Assembly: GCA_032718475.1 (NCBI GenBank) | Contig: JAUCBJ010002026.1 | Span: 1 to 64,000, forward strand | Source of the DNA: Nemertoderma westbladi | Lineage: Eukaryota; Xenacoelomorpha; Nemertodermatida; Nemertodermatidae | DNA: 64,000 bases | Reading direction: 5' to 3' | Shown: positions 48,582 through 58,967 of the stretch, in pieces | Position numbering within the stretch: position 1 is the first letter of the stretch | Layout: each line of letters begins with the position of its first letter | Program-made: the position numbers and the translations under genes | Notes under the pieces: model-generated | Told to the model about the DNA's origin: nothing | Seen by the model: only the letters and a program-made list of their open reading frames with translations | Database searches by the model: none

Positions 48582-49726
48582 TATTTGTAGTACATTGTGT
48601 GTATGTGTGGGTGAATGTGTATTTTTTCTTTCTGTGATTGTGCCAATTGTTTGTATTATTTGTATTATACTGTATGTTTAGTACTGTAGTTGTGGTCTCA
48701 TGTAATGTTTTTTATATTATACTGCTTTTGTGCTATAATATCCGTTAAGTTACTGTATGGTGGTTATTTGTCTTGTCAGTCAGTGCATTGGTTATTTTCA
48801 GTATTTTGCAGTATTACAACTTAGGTTAGTACTGGGTTAGGTATTATTATACAGTTTTGATTTTAGGTACCTTACTGTGACTATACATAGTTAGGCCAGT
48901 TTGCAGGACTGTGTTATTATTCCATTATTATTATTATGCGATTAGGATTACATACATATCTCACATTCAATATATCTATCTTCTATTAGTTAGTTGTGTT
49001 TGTTATTGACAATGAATTATAATATTAATTCGAAATATATTTACGATATCGCTGTATTGCTCCGTTTACTTATTATTATTAATTTTGCAACTATCTACAC
49101 TAACTGGAATTACATTACTTCATCTTTATCGATATTATGATTAATTATAATTAGGCTAGCGGGCGTTGCTGCCTACCCCTCAATGCCCCCGGACAGCGCA
49201 AGATCCTCAGCACCGATGTACTGTCGCCGCTGTGCCTTTCGCCAACATAGTAGCTACACAACGACAACAATACCAGCGCGAGTCACTCCACTGTCCGTCC
49301 CAAGGGCTCAGATTTACTTCAGGTTCTTACTGCAGAGGTAGGGCTACTTTCACAACTGCGACTAGCTACTGTAAACACACTTTAGTAGCAACATTCACCT
49401 ATAAACGCACAAATTCCACACAACTGTCACAAATTGTATACATTCGGGTCATTTGTCCGTTAGTCAAGTGCCTTCCAGAATGCCACGTTATTATTATGTA
49501 TCCTTGGATACTAGCAGTGTGCTATTTATTCGTATGCTATTCAATGGGGCAAGCTTTCTATTGTTCTTTTAACTCGCTTCTAATTCTAGCGTGGTTGTTG
49601 CTATGGTGACATTATGGAAAGCTAGCATTAGAATTAGGGTAATTCGCATGCATACAGATCTGGGATGCTATTTAATAGTAATTATTTAATTGTCAATATT
49701 CCCCTTTATACATGATTTTATGAATT
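48582..49726. other. Non-coding; Penelope-like 3' region and spacer
   Basis: Low-complexity T/G-rich sequence follows the stop. A 147-codon plus-strand frame (49166-49609) has no recognised motif and was not accepted. Confidence 0.4.
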
Positions 49727-50827
49727 TTATCGGCTATTGACTATATATTGGAGATTCTCGCTCACTAATATACTTAATAGGGTGAATCTCCGCTCCCATG
49801 ATCTATTAATTAATGGAATTTTGGGAATGTTATAAATTGTATAAAATGACAATTTATCAAATTCATGAGAAGATATGAATTTAAATTTATTCCCGTAAAT
49901 TTTATTATTTAATATTAAAATAGACACAATTTTATTCCAGAACATGTCTGGGAACTAGGATCCTTAATTCTAGGAAATTTGTCTTTTTAAGAGTATCGGT
50001 AAGTGCTACGATATCTTAATCGACTAGAATTTTAAAGGATCTGATTTTTAACAGATTTTGGATTTTCTTGGTTTACGAACTCCTTAGAGTTTATTTGTCG
50101 GCATTTACTCTATTATAGCATTTGTTTTAATAGATTTTTATAAATATTAACTATGTAATATTTAAGATGGGCACCGATTTATTCCAGAACTTGTCTGGGG
50201 ACGTTAACCACTGATTCTAGAGTTTTGTCTTTCAAGTATATCGGTGGGTGCCGTGATATCTTAATCGACTAGAATTACAGATGGTCAAAGGGTTTAACAG
50301 ATTTATTTTGCATTTTACGCTACTGTTAAATGGACATCACGCTACTATATGTATTATTTAATATACGGTATGAGAGCAATATTGCAAGAAGCAATGTCAG
50401 TGAGAAGAGGCAAGTCGTTTCCAAGGTCTACCCAGAGCTTGGTTTAGCCGAAACACGAGGATCTGAACTTTGCATTCCTAATACTCTACTTACCAATAAT
50501 ACTTGAGTATAGTAGGAGCTTTATTGTACTTTAATAAGTACGGACATTTCATCTTACTGTAGTCACGCATTTATAATATGATACGGACAGTAAGGAAAGA
50601 GAAAAATAATTATTTCTCGCCATTGCACTAAATATATAATATAAGTAATTAAGTAATAAACACTAATATATATTGCACTAATCTACTAAATAATCGCTAA
50701 AATAACATTCTACTAAATAAAATTAAAGAAAATGATTATAATAAAATTACGTAATAATACATACATAAATATAAAAATAATAAAACAAATATAAAATAAT
50801 ATAGTCACACACCCACTCCAGACACTG
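49727..50827. repeat. BEL-C downstream region with a roughly 245-bp duplicated unit
   Basis: About 49930-50075 and 50176-50310 share, in order, TTTATTCCAGAAC, TGTCTGGG, ATTCTAG, TTTGTCTTT, TATCGGT, GATATCTTAATCGACTAGAA and TTTAACAGATTT. The repeats lie downstream of the BEL-C integrase, as similar degenerate repeats do for BEL-A. The rest (50560-50820) is AT-rich. No LTR could be defined. Confidence 0.55.
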
Positions 50828-52005
50828 TTACGTTGGGGAGTCCCTAGATGTTTGTTGGATTAGGGAGGTGGTCGTGGGAAGAGTATCTTGCCTTCCATAG
50901 TTTCCGGAGAGTTCTCTGTCTCTTTCCAGTAAACATAAACGACCAACTGGGCGATTGAGTTGTTGTGTTTCGAACACAATTCCAGGTTTCTTAAAGTTAC
51001 GTCGCATGACGACGAGTTCTACCGATCGCACTAAACCATCATCGGAGATATGAGTCTCGATGATACGACCTGTCTGCCACCGCTTACGTGGAAGATCTGA
51101 TTCCACAATAAGGACCATGTCTCCGGCGCTGACAGTTTTCTTGCTGCGCAAACCACTTGGTTCGAAGTTGTAGCGTAGGCAGATAATGTTTTTTGAAATG
51201 GTCAGCGAAACGATGGGACAACAACTGCACAAGTTGCCAAGTTTGTCGGCAGTATTCGTCTCCGTCCGAGATTTCCGATCGTGATAGCATGGCTACAGGT
51301 TTCTTCAGTAGGAAATGCGCGGGTGTTAGCGCTTCTAGGGAGTCGGGACTCGATGAGACTGGCATAAGCGGTCTCTCATTAAGATAGGCGGCGATTTCTT
51401 CCATTAACGTCCGCAAAAGTTCGTCGGTGAGATACGCGCGGCACGGCACTATAAAGTGAAATGCGGTCTTCACGCTCCTGATTAATCTCTCCCAACTTCC
51501 TCCCCACCAAGGAGTGTCTGCGGCGTTGAAGGTCCAGCTAGATGCTGTTACCCTTAGCTGATCGTCCACCTGTCTTTGGTTCCAATTTTTAACGTAAGCC
51601 TTGATCTCATTATTGGCACCAATGAAGTTCGTTCCCTTATCAGATCTCATCGTGTTGCTAGTTCCAAAGCGAGCGATCTGTCGGCGTAAGCTCAATATGA
51701 AGCTGTTGGTAGATAGATCTTTCACCATATCTAGATGGATCGCTCTACAAGTCATACAGACAAAGATGACACACCATCGCTTGACTATAGTCCTAGCACG
51801 ATATACTTCAATAGGGCCAAATAAATCCACACCGGTAGTAGTAAAGGGTGGTTCATAGAAGCTTACTCGTTCCCTAGGTAATTCTGCCTCTCGCTGTGTT
51901 AAAGGCCTACTAAATGCTTTCCTACAGGGTATACAGTTCCTAAGAACTTGGTTCAGAGCTCTACGGGGTTTATGGAAATAATAGCGAGTTCGAATTTCGC
52001 TAAGA
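50828..52005 (-). pseudogene. BEL-C integrase core and C-terminal domain, frameshifted
   Basis: Integrase core from about 52005: TGVDLFGPIEVYRARTIVKR (first Asp), MRSDKGTNFIGANNEIKAYV (second Asp) and WWGGSWERLIRSVKTAFHFI (Glu), to 51084. The C-terminal domain (RKRWQTGRIIETHISDDGLV, LNRPVGRLCLLERDRELSGN) is in another frame from 51232 to 50828. The switch lies in their overlap. The sequence is otherwise colinear with BEL-A 15.1-13.9 kb. Confidence 0.85.
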
Positions 52006-52007
52006 AC

Positions 52008-52337
52008 TCATTCTCTACCAGCATGGTAAAGTTTACTGTGAACATCTACAATCATCTTGATTTGTATTTCAAGATTTCTAATGAGTACAGGAAATTTAGT
52101 GTCAAAGGACAATGGAGCATTAGTTAGTCTCCCTCCAACACGTATTAACCCATCTATCATTGTGCTAGAGAAACGATCCCTTAAGCGCATCTGTGGATTT
52201 CTCAACAACAGGAAATACTTATCGGAATCTTCATAGCATTGCAGGAGTCTCAGTATCTGCTTATTGGTTTCTTCATGCTCCTGGTAACTGATCTTCTCCG
52301 TTAGAAACCTATCTGATACCTTGTATTTGGGAAGATC
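52008..52337 (-). pseudogene. BEL-C integrase N-terminal zinc region, bounded by two stops
   Basis: Same frame as the pol ORF upstream and the integrase downstream, but lying between TAA (52338-52340) and TGA (52008-52010). It contains MIDGLIRVGGRLTNAPLSFD and VDVHSKLYHAGRE; BEL-A has an Arg codon where BEL-C has the TGA. Confidence 0.8.
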
Positions 52338-55300
52338 TTAAATAGCATGGACCTGTGCAGATGTCAGTGGAGCGGTATCACTAGCAATCTTCGTCCTGGA
52401 GTAGTGATGATGGAAGCATCGCTTCAAATACACGACGGCCTTACAAAGCCGATTCCAGGAGCTATAGTGATTTATCGCTCTCTGCAGGAGAGGTGAGAGT
52501 CCCTGCGAGATGTCTGGTGTTCCAGATTTCCAGTCTCTTTCTCTAATTTCCACAACAGATTTATTTGTGGCGGGGGAGTTTAGATCCACAGTGTTGTCAA
52601 TGGAAATGTGTAGTACAGACAGATCTAACACGGGTTTAAATAACTTTGATTTACTCGTCCGGGTTTTAGGTTTGACTTTCTCCGCTCCCTTGGCTTGTCT
52701 AATCTCAGCCATGGTGAGATGAGGAGGCCATTCATCCTCTTCTTTACTTAGGAAGTCGGGTCCACCTAACCAGTCTGGAGTATCTATCAGTTCTTGAGGA
52801 GTTGCTCCTCTGGAGGCGATGTCGGCTGGATTAATCGTCCCAGGGCAATGTCTCCATTGATCTACCTTAGTTCGACTAAGTATAATGGCTACTCTGTTGG
52901 TAACGAAGATGCTGAACTGACAGACTTCGTTGGTTATATACTCCAAAACGAGTAAAGCATCGGTCCAATAGATGGTTTTCTCCAGTGGATAGTCGGTCTG
53001 TTCTGTTACATTCCGGCCGATGGCTGTAGCGTATAGAGCCGCTTTTAACTCCGCTCGAGGAACTCGTAGTTTGTTGTTTATCAAGGCCTTAGAGGTGACC
53101 AAGGCAACTTTCATTCCATCCGGAGTTTCAACTCTCAGGTAGGCTACTATACCTATTCCCATATCGCTGGCGTCTCCAAATACATGGAGTTGATAGGAAT
53201 ACGTGGGGAGAACGTGACCAAAATATGAATGGGAAATCGTAAAGTTCTCGATGGATGGTAGAGAATCTTCCCATTTCATCCACTTCTTTAGTAGTTCTCC
53301 CTTAAGTGGATCGTCCCACGAGTGGTTTTCAAGCCACATTTGTTGCACTAAACTCCGAGCAACCAATATAACTGGGCTAATAAATCCCAATGGATCAAAA
53401 TAAGTGCTCAGGATACTGAGACAAATTCGTTTAGTTCGAACTGGATTATCTCGCTGTTTTAGCTGGAAAAACAGGATATCTCTCTCCGTGTCCCATTTCA
53501 AACCAAGCGTCTTGGTTTCCGGAAGATCGTCCTTGATGAGGTCCAGATCTTTAACCCCTCGGTCTTCTACTGGGATCGATTCCAGAAACTCACGGGAGTT
53601 ACTTGTGAATTTGGTTAGTCGAAATCCACCGCGTTTCAAGCACTCTACCGTTCCCTTGGCAACATCAATGGCTTCTTCCACCGATGGGAGGGACTTTAAA
53701 TTGTCGTCCATGTATATATCCCGTTTGATGTTGTCTATAACTGCTTTAGAGAAGGCGTCTCGGTTGTCATCAGCAGTGGTACGCGCTACTGAGCAAGCGT
53801 TCGAGGGGCTCGAGATGATCCCGAAAGCCTGGATGGTCATCCAGTACTCCACTGGTTTCTGGTTGAGGTCTCCTTCAGGCCACCACAGAAATCGTAGGCT
53901 GTCTCGATCCATATCCAGCGCCTTAACTTGTAAGAACATGCCTTCTATATCCGAGGCGAAAGCGATAGAATATTGCCGTAATCTTAAGAGTATTCCCAAC
54001 AAGGATTGGAGTAAGTTGGGTCCTGGCAACAACTCAGAGTTAAGGGATTGGCCCATGTAAAGGGCGGAGCCGTCGAATACTACCCGGACTTTGTTGGGTT
54101 TACCGGGTTTGGGAACATAATGATGTGTTAGATAATACGTTCTCTCAGTTATGGGTGTTTCTTCCGGTACTCGCTCCGCGTATCCCTTATCGATGAATTT
54201 CTTCAGCTGGGTCTTATACATCTCTTTAGCTGAAGCATTGGCCGTAAGACGCCGATGTAATTGCGCGATTCTCTTCTCCGCTAAGGGTCGGTTATTTATG
54301 AAGTTGGGTTCTCGCCGTCGGAATGGAAGACCAATTTCATACCTTCCTTGATCTTTAAGAAAACGGGTAGTTGTTTCCTGAATCTGCTTGGCTCTTTCCT
54401 CCTCGACTGATAGGGCCTTATCGTAGGAATTAGGCTCTACAGCTTCTTGAGTAAAGAATCGTACAGTGTGTTCATTGCGAATCTTAGCGTTGTATCGATC
54501 TATCACCTCATTTAGTTCGTCGTTGTAATCGAATTGTCCACCATGATGGATGAGATGACACAGGTTCACTTGGTTTTGCCAAGTTTTGTTTTCAGTGAGG
54601 AGGTCGATTGTGTTTTCCTCGTCGAATAATTGGTGAATGTCGTCATTATCTGAGGAGTATGGGATTCCCTCAGTTGTGGTCTCTCCCTCACTGATTTCTT
54701 CTTCCCATTCACTCACCTGATGGACTTGGTCGTTGGGTAGCCTTTCCAGGAGTGTCCTACGGGAAGGTCCAGTGAAGTACCAACCTACTCTTGTTCTTCC
54801 CGCATATGTTTGTAATGGTTGCGGTCGAGCAGGCCGTTTTTCTAATGCCTCTAGCGCCTCATGCGCATTTTGGCCGATGAGTATCTGTACCCCTGGGTAG
54901 TTGGTGTTGAATCTAGGGATATTGTGCTGCTGGGTAAAATCATCTTCATCCCAGTTGTAAGGTTCCACTTGGCTGGTAGCAAAGTTCTTTATTGCCACCA
55001 TTTTTACTGACCTTATGCTGTGTTCTCCTAGTTCGTCCTGGGGAGTGGACAACGCGCCTACATAGTAGTCTGTAGCTACTATAGATTTCCAAACCTGCAT
55101 AATTCCTGAAAGGTTCAACTTAGTTCGGAACTTGGGTTGTCCAGCAAAGATGTCTTCGGCTAGTTCTTTGTCAATGAATGTTCCTGTGCTGCCGGTGTCA
55201 AGGAGGGCGTTCACTATAAAACTCTTAGCTAACCCGTGGACTCTCAGCTGCACTACAGGGAATTCCCGGATTCCGACGTTGGAAGTTGGCGCTTTCCAAG

Positions 55301-56207
55301 ATGGTTGTCGGTCCGGAATAGTCAGTGGGAGCTCGCTATCGGTTTCAGTCTCATACGTAAGCGCTCGATACACCGCGGTGTTTATCATATAACAGGATTC
55401 GTTTTCGTCGGAGAATTCGTCCGTGTAAAATCCTTCCATCTCAGAGCTGTGGTCAGTGTCGTTCACATCATTGAATTGGAAATGTAGTTCGGACTCACTT
55501 ACCTGACTCGGGCTGTTTCGTTCGAATTCAGTGTGCAACAAGATATGATGTTTTGCGCCGCACTTAGCACACCTTGTGTCTGAGTAACAGGTTCGCCGTT
55601 GGTGTCCTTGTCTGAGACAATTATAACACAACCACTTATCCCACATGACATCACGTCTATCCTTTAGGGATTTCTTTAAGAATTCATCACATCCACTTAA
55701 ACGATGGGGCCCGTCACACAATGCACATTTGGGTTTGATGTTACTTACTTTAACTTGTGTGGTGTTGTGCACACTTGTTCTTTCCTCGGGCTTTCTTCCA
55801 TGAATTCTCTTAGGAGACGTAGGAGGAGTTTTCATTACCTGTTCTCTCCTGTCACTGGTTCGAGACTTAGATTTACTTACATATTTAGATGTTTTGTTGA
55901 CATAGTAAGATCTTTCTGTGTCTTTCCCGCTGTTCTCCTCTTGAGAGGTTTGGCTTTCGCCATCGTCTGTATAACACACTGGTGTTACCTTTCTCCTAGA
56001 AACGGGTTTTTCACTTACTTTATTCTCCGGTGTCTTCTCTCGAGACTGCTTTAGGAGCTGTAATCTTACCTCTCCATTTAAGAATGACATGAGATCAGCC
56101 ATGGTAGGGTCTCTTTGCTGCTGGTCCATCATATAGAGCACTCTCTTGTCCCAACGCGTACCTACTCCACCCTTCGGCAAAGTAGAGGCCACGTCTCCAA
56201 CAACCAT
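52338..56207 (-). CDS. BEL-C pol: zinc knuckles, protease, RT, RNase H (long open part)
   Basis: 1289 codons. End of capsid (RWDKRVLYMMDQQQRDPTMA). Zinc knuckles: CYNCLRQGHQRRTC and CAKCGAKHHILLH. Protease: NALLDTGSTGTFIDKELAED. RT: VRVVFDGSALYMGQSLNSEL, ASDIEGMFLQVKAL and motif C DIYMDDNLKS, intact here although broken in BEL-A. RNase H: YQLHVFGDASDMGIGIVAYL, IYWTDALLVLEYITNEV and CPGTINPADIASRG. The same frame is open upstream (56208-56279) up to a TAA; the first ATG lies within the capsid domain, so it is not the real start. Confidence 0.87.
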   Translation of the reverse strand: MVVGDVASTLPKGGVGTRWDKRVLYMMDQQQRDPTMADLMSFLNGEVRLQLLKQSREKTPENKVSEKPVSRRKVTPVCYTDDGESQTSQEENSGKDTERSYYVNKTSKYVSKSKSRTSDRREQVMKTPPTSPKRIHGRKPEERTSVHNTTQVKVSNIKPKCALCDGPHRLSGCDEFLKKSLKDRRDVMWDKWLCYNCLRQGHQRRTCYSDTRCAKCGAKHHILLHTEFERNSPSQVSESELHFQFNDVNDTDHSSEMEGFYTDEFSDENESCYMINTAVYRALTYETETDSELPLTIPDRQPSWKAPTSNVGIREFPVVQLRVHGLAKSFIVNALLDTGSTGTFIDKELAEDIFAGQPKFRTKLNLSGIMQVWKSIVATDYYVGALSTPQDELGEHSIRSVKMVAIKNFATSQVEPYNWDEDDFTQQHNIPRFNTNYPGVQILIGQNAHEALEALEKRPARPQPLQTYAGRTRVGWYFTGPSRRTLLERLPNDQVHQVSEWEEEISEGETTTEGIPYSSDNDDIHQLFDEENTIDLLTENKTWQNQVNLCHLIHHGGQFDYNDELNEVIDRYNAKIRNEHTVRFFTQEAVEPNSYDKALSVEEERAKQIQETTTRFLKDQGRYEIGLPFRRREPNFINNRPLAEKRIAQLHRRLTANASAKEMYKTQLKKFIDKGYAERVPEETPITERTYYLTHHYVPKPGKPNKVRVVFDGSALYMGQSLNSELLPGPNLLQSLLGILLRLRQYSIAFASDIEGMFLQVKALDMDRDSLRFLWWPEGDLNQKPVEYWMTIQAFGIISSPSNACSVARTTADDNRDAFSKAVIDNIKRDIYMDDNLKSLPSVEEAIDVAKGTVECLKRGGFRLTKFTSNSREFLESIPVEDRGVKDLDLIKDDLPETKTLGLKWDTERDILFFQLKQRDNPVRTKRICLSILSTYFDPLGFISPVILVARSLVQQMWLENHSWDDPLKGELLKKWMKWEDSLPSIENFTISHSYFGHVLPTYSYQLHVFGDASDMGIGIVAYLRVETPDGMKVALVTSKALINNKLRVPRAELKAALYATAIGRNVTEQTDYPLEKTIYWTDALLVLEYITNEVCQFSIFVTNRVAIILSRTKVDQWRHCPGTINPADIASRGATPQELIDTPDWLGGPDFLSKEEDEWPPHLTMAEIRQAKGAEKVKPKTRTSKSKLFKPVLDLSVLHISIDNTVDLNSPATNKSVVEIRERDWKSGTPDISQGLSPLLQRAINHYSSWNRLCKAVVYLKRCFHHHYSRTKIASDTAPLTSAQVHAI

Positions 56208-56279
56208 AGAACTCTGATATTCATGAGACTTACCTAGCCAATCTAACTGTCTACAGATCTCCTGGATCTCATCGGAAAA

Positions 56280-56834
56280 TTATATAATCCCGCTGCTAAG
56301 AAACTTTCGGGGCGCTACTAATTTCGCATACAAATACCTAGCTATGTTTGTCCTATTACCATACCTGATGTTTAGTGTATCCCAAACTTGTCGCAATCCA
56401 TCTGGATGTCCAATAAACTTTAACGCCATTAACTTGGGAGGTCCTTCCAAGCACTCGATGAGGAATCTAAGTTTCTCTCCGTTAGATAGTACAGAGTTCT
56501 GTATGTTATCTTTGTAATATTCATTAAAAGGTAACCATTTCATCTCATCTCCGTTGAACTTGACGATCTCTCCCACCTTTACCGCTTGACAGGCTTCGGT
56601 TCTAGCCATTTGATGTGTAAAACTTTCTTGGGCCATCGTATTATTTAATATCGAGTTATCGGTATATAAATTTCTCGGATTATGATCAGGTCTATATGGA
56701 ATATCATTATCAACAGGTTTATAATTATCCTTAATAGGGTTTACTATAGGAGTTTCTACTTCACTAGCAGTATAGATGCGTGTAGGCTCCACACCTTGCG
56801 CATGAAATACTTCAGACCTAACAGGTTGACACAT
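56280..56834 (-). CDS. BEL-C ORF2 start: N-terminal part of capsid, ended by a TAA
   Basis: 184 codons starting MCQPVRSEVFHAQGVEP, then the BEL capsid (IVKFNGDEMKWLPFNEYYKD, RFLIECLEGPPKLMALKFIG). TAA at 56280-56282 stands where BEL-A has Glu, and the same frame continues as the 1289-codon ORF. The ATG follows the ORF1 stop by 11 bases, supporting it as the true ORF2 start. Confidence 0.8.
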   Translation of the reverse strand: MCQPVRSEVFHAQGVEPTRIYTASEVETPIVNPIKDNYKPVDNDIPYRPDHNPRNLYTDNSILNNTMAQESFTHQMARTEACQAVKVGEIVKFNGDEMKWLPFNEYYKDNIQNSVLSNGEKLRFLIECLEGPPKLMALKFIGHPDGLRQVWDTLNIRYGNRTNIARYLYAKLVAPRKFLSSGII

Positions 56835-56845
56835 TGTTACAGGGG

Positions 56846-58158
56846 TTACAGGGTTACATTTATACCCTTTTGTATATTTACTAACTTATCGCGTTCTAAC
56901 GCGATACTCTGCTGCACTTCTTGCAACTCTAACCTACCTTCTCTTACTGTTTCCTTTAACTGCTGAACAGTCCCCTCCAACTCTCGGACCTGTCGGGAGG
57001 AACGTACCCGATGTTCCTCCATCTGCCCGAGCAGGAGATCCATCCCCGCCGTCGCTCATCCACCCACTCTACCGCCGAAGCGGGAGCCGCCAACATAGTA
57101 GCGGGTAGACGAGGGACGACGGGCGATAAATCGTTAATGTCTCGCTCGGCTTCCAGGTCCGGAATGGACTCAGGAACTGTCCTACTGGGCACAGGTAGTT
57201 TAGTACTATGCAAAGGGAATTTAGAGTTAGGTTCTAGAAGTACAGGGGTCTCTATCACAGAGGGGGTGGCTTCGAGTACAGGCCTAATTATTTCAGGCTC
57301 ATCTACTATAGTAGGGAGTCTTTCTACTCTAATAATTTGGTCTGTGTATTTTGTGCTACCTAAGTCTGCACTAGCTAGTTGCCTTCTCACAGCTGGGGGC
57401 AAATTAGGCAATTTCTGACAGTGGGGCGTTCTTCTACGTTTGCTGGAACGAGATCTATTTCCTCCGCCTTCAGGATCTGTTGTATCGCCTTCATCAGATG
57501 AAGTAAATCCCTGTCTCTTGGGAGTAGATCGACTTATTATCTGCATTTGACTAGCTGTTCTCCGTTTATTTAAGTAGTCTTGCTTCTCTTGAAGATTTTC
57601 CAACTCTAGTTGGGCTGTTTCTTCAGATGCCCTCCGTTCTGCTGCTGCCACTGCCTCTGCCGCCTTTCTTTCCGCTTCTGCTGCTGCTGCTTTTCTTTCT
57701 GCCTCTGCCGCTGCAGCTGCAGCTTTTCTTTCCGCTTCTGCCGCTGCCGCTGCCGCTTTTCTTTCAACTTCTGCCGCTGCCGCTGCGGCTGCCTTTCGGT
57801 CTTCTATACGTTTTTTCTTTAATTGTTCTTCCTGTTCTCTAGCGATGAGGATGCTTTCATCAAATTTAGCCTGCTCCGCGGCTAACATTTCTGCATCTAA
57901 TGAGTCTAACACAAATTTGGCTCCCTCACTATTAGGGTGAAGTCCAGCTAGCCATCTCCTTAACTCTTTGTCACCTATAAATCGTTGATAGTCCGACAGA
58001 TAGATGTCAATAGCGTCCATCTTCTGAGGTTTCTCTGATGTAACGTCGCTTTCCACCTGAGAAAAGGTAGTGTCCGTTGATTCTCCGTGGGTCGCGCGCT
58101 TAGTTAGCTGAATTTTCCATTGTGTCGTTCCTTGGACTTTAAGAACCGTTGGAACCAA
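56846..58158 (-). CDS. BEL-C ORF1: coiled-coil gag-leader protein with Ala-rich repeats
   Basis: It contains the shared segment LRRWLAGLHPNSEGAKFVLD and a coiled coil with tandem KAAAAAAEAERKAAAAAAEA repeats, encoded by imperfect 36-bp units at about 57640-57790. FTSSDEGDTTDPEGG matches BEL-A. A basic stretch follows (RSRSSKRRRTPHCQKLP). At about 57050, in a run of G, the reading moves to a second frame (57043-56846: MDLLLGQMEEHRVRSSRQVR ...), which gives a second coiled coil, as in BEL-A. Structural role inferred. Confidence 0.68.
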
Positions 58159-58967
58159 GTCTTTATGGCAACTTGCAACGACGTGTCTTGGCTTCTCTTC
58201 GAGGCTTCCTCAAAGGCGGAAAGGATCAGTTTGATCTGTAAGATTCGTTCTCTAACTTGACAAAGCAGCTCTCCCTGCTCTTGAGGTCCTTGGGGTTGTT
58301 GAAACAGTTGTTCCTCTAATCGCTCCAAAGAGCTGAAGAATCCCTGTACATATCCTGCTGCCGACCTCTTCCACACAGCTGGATCTCTAGTGTCCTTTAC
58401 CACTCCCATCCTGTATAAGTCCTCCCAGGCAGCTTCCGATAAGTTAAATGGGAGTCCGGGTCCGGGGAAGTTCCATTGCGTCTCGACAATAGACTTCAGT
58501 TCCTCCTTTGTGTATCCCGCATAACTGTCCTTGGTCGATCGCTTACTTCTCGCCCAATCGATTTGATGTTCCTCCACCGCAATCAATACCCTAGTGAGTA
58601 CAGCTTCAGGAAGAATAAGAAGTGGATCCGAATAAACCGCTTCTGCCATCTTGGCTCCGATCTCGGGTATCAACTCTACAGTATCTGAACTACTGGAGCT
58701 ATCAGGCCGCTGAGAAATGAGTTCTAGGTTCGGGTGTTGCTGCTGTTTAACAGCTGCCTCTTGGTCCCGCTTGACTTGAGCCCGAGTGCCTATAATAGAC
58801 CTACGGTGCTTGACTAGCCTAGGGTCTGATACTACTACTGGAGGGATGACCTTTCTTACAGTAGGAGGGGACTTGGACTTCGGTCTAAGATGTTCTGCCC
58901 TCCTGTCTGAGTCGCAGACTGTTCTTTCTAGGAGACTATCTGACAGAGTTTGCTTGGTGTCAGCCAT
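58104..58967 (-). CDS. BEL-C gag-leader N-terminal part
   Basis: 287 codons from MADTKQTLSDSLLER. The second half (YAGYTKEELKSIVETQWNFP, AAGYVQGFFSSLERLEEQLF, ILSAFEEASKRSQDTSLQVA) aligns by eye with BEL-A 35.7-35.3 kb, where it is in one frame with the coiled coil. Here it ends at 58104 and ORF1 follows in another frame, overlapping by 55 bases, so a frameshift mutation near 58110 is likely. No catalytic motif; family unknown beyond these BEL elements. Confidence 0.68.
   Translation of the reverse strand: MADTKQTLSDSLLERTVCDSDRRAEHLRPKSKSPPTVRKVIPPVVVSDPRLVKHRRSIIGTRAQVKRDQEAAVKQQQHPNLELISQRPDSSSSSDTVELIPEIGAKMAEAVYSDPLLILPEAVLTRVLIAVEEHQIDWARSKRSTKDSYAGYTKEELKSIVETQWNFPGPGLPFNLSEAAWEDLYRMGVVKDTRDPAVWKRSAAGYVQGFFSSLERLEEQLFQQPQGPQEQGELLCQVRERILQIKLILSAFEEASKRSQDTSLQVAIKTWFQRFLKSKERHNGKFS

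Larger units (their letters stand above)
50828..58967 (-). mobile_element. BEL-C: degenerate BEL/Pao retroelement (coding extent)
   Basis: Gene order on the minus strand: N-terminal gag leader, coiled coil, capsid/zinc knuckle/protease/RT/RNase H, integrase. It is very similar in order and sequence to BEL-A. Three in-frame stops (56280, 52338, 52008) and frame changes near 58.11, 57.05 and 51.15 kb make it inactive. LTRs not identified. Confidence 0.85.

Noticed and set aside
49166-49609. 147-codon plus-strand ORF with hydrophobic C-terminus
   Set aside because: No recognisable motif, repeat-flanked, ordinary composition; length is possible by chance in this window.
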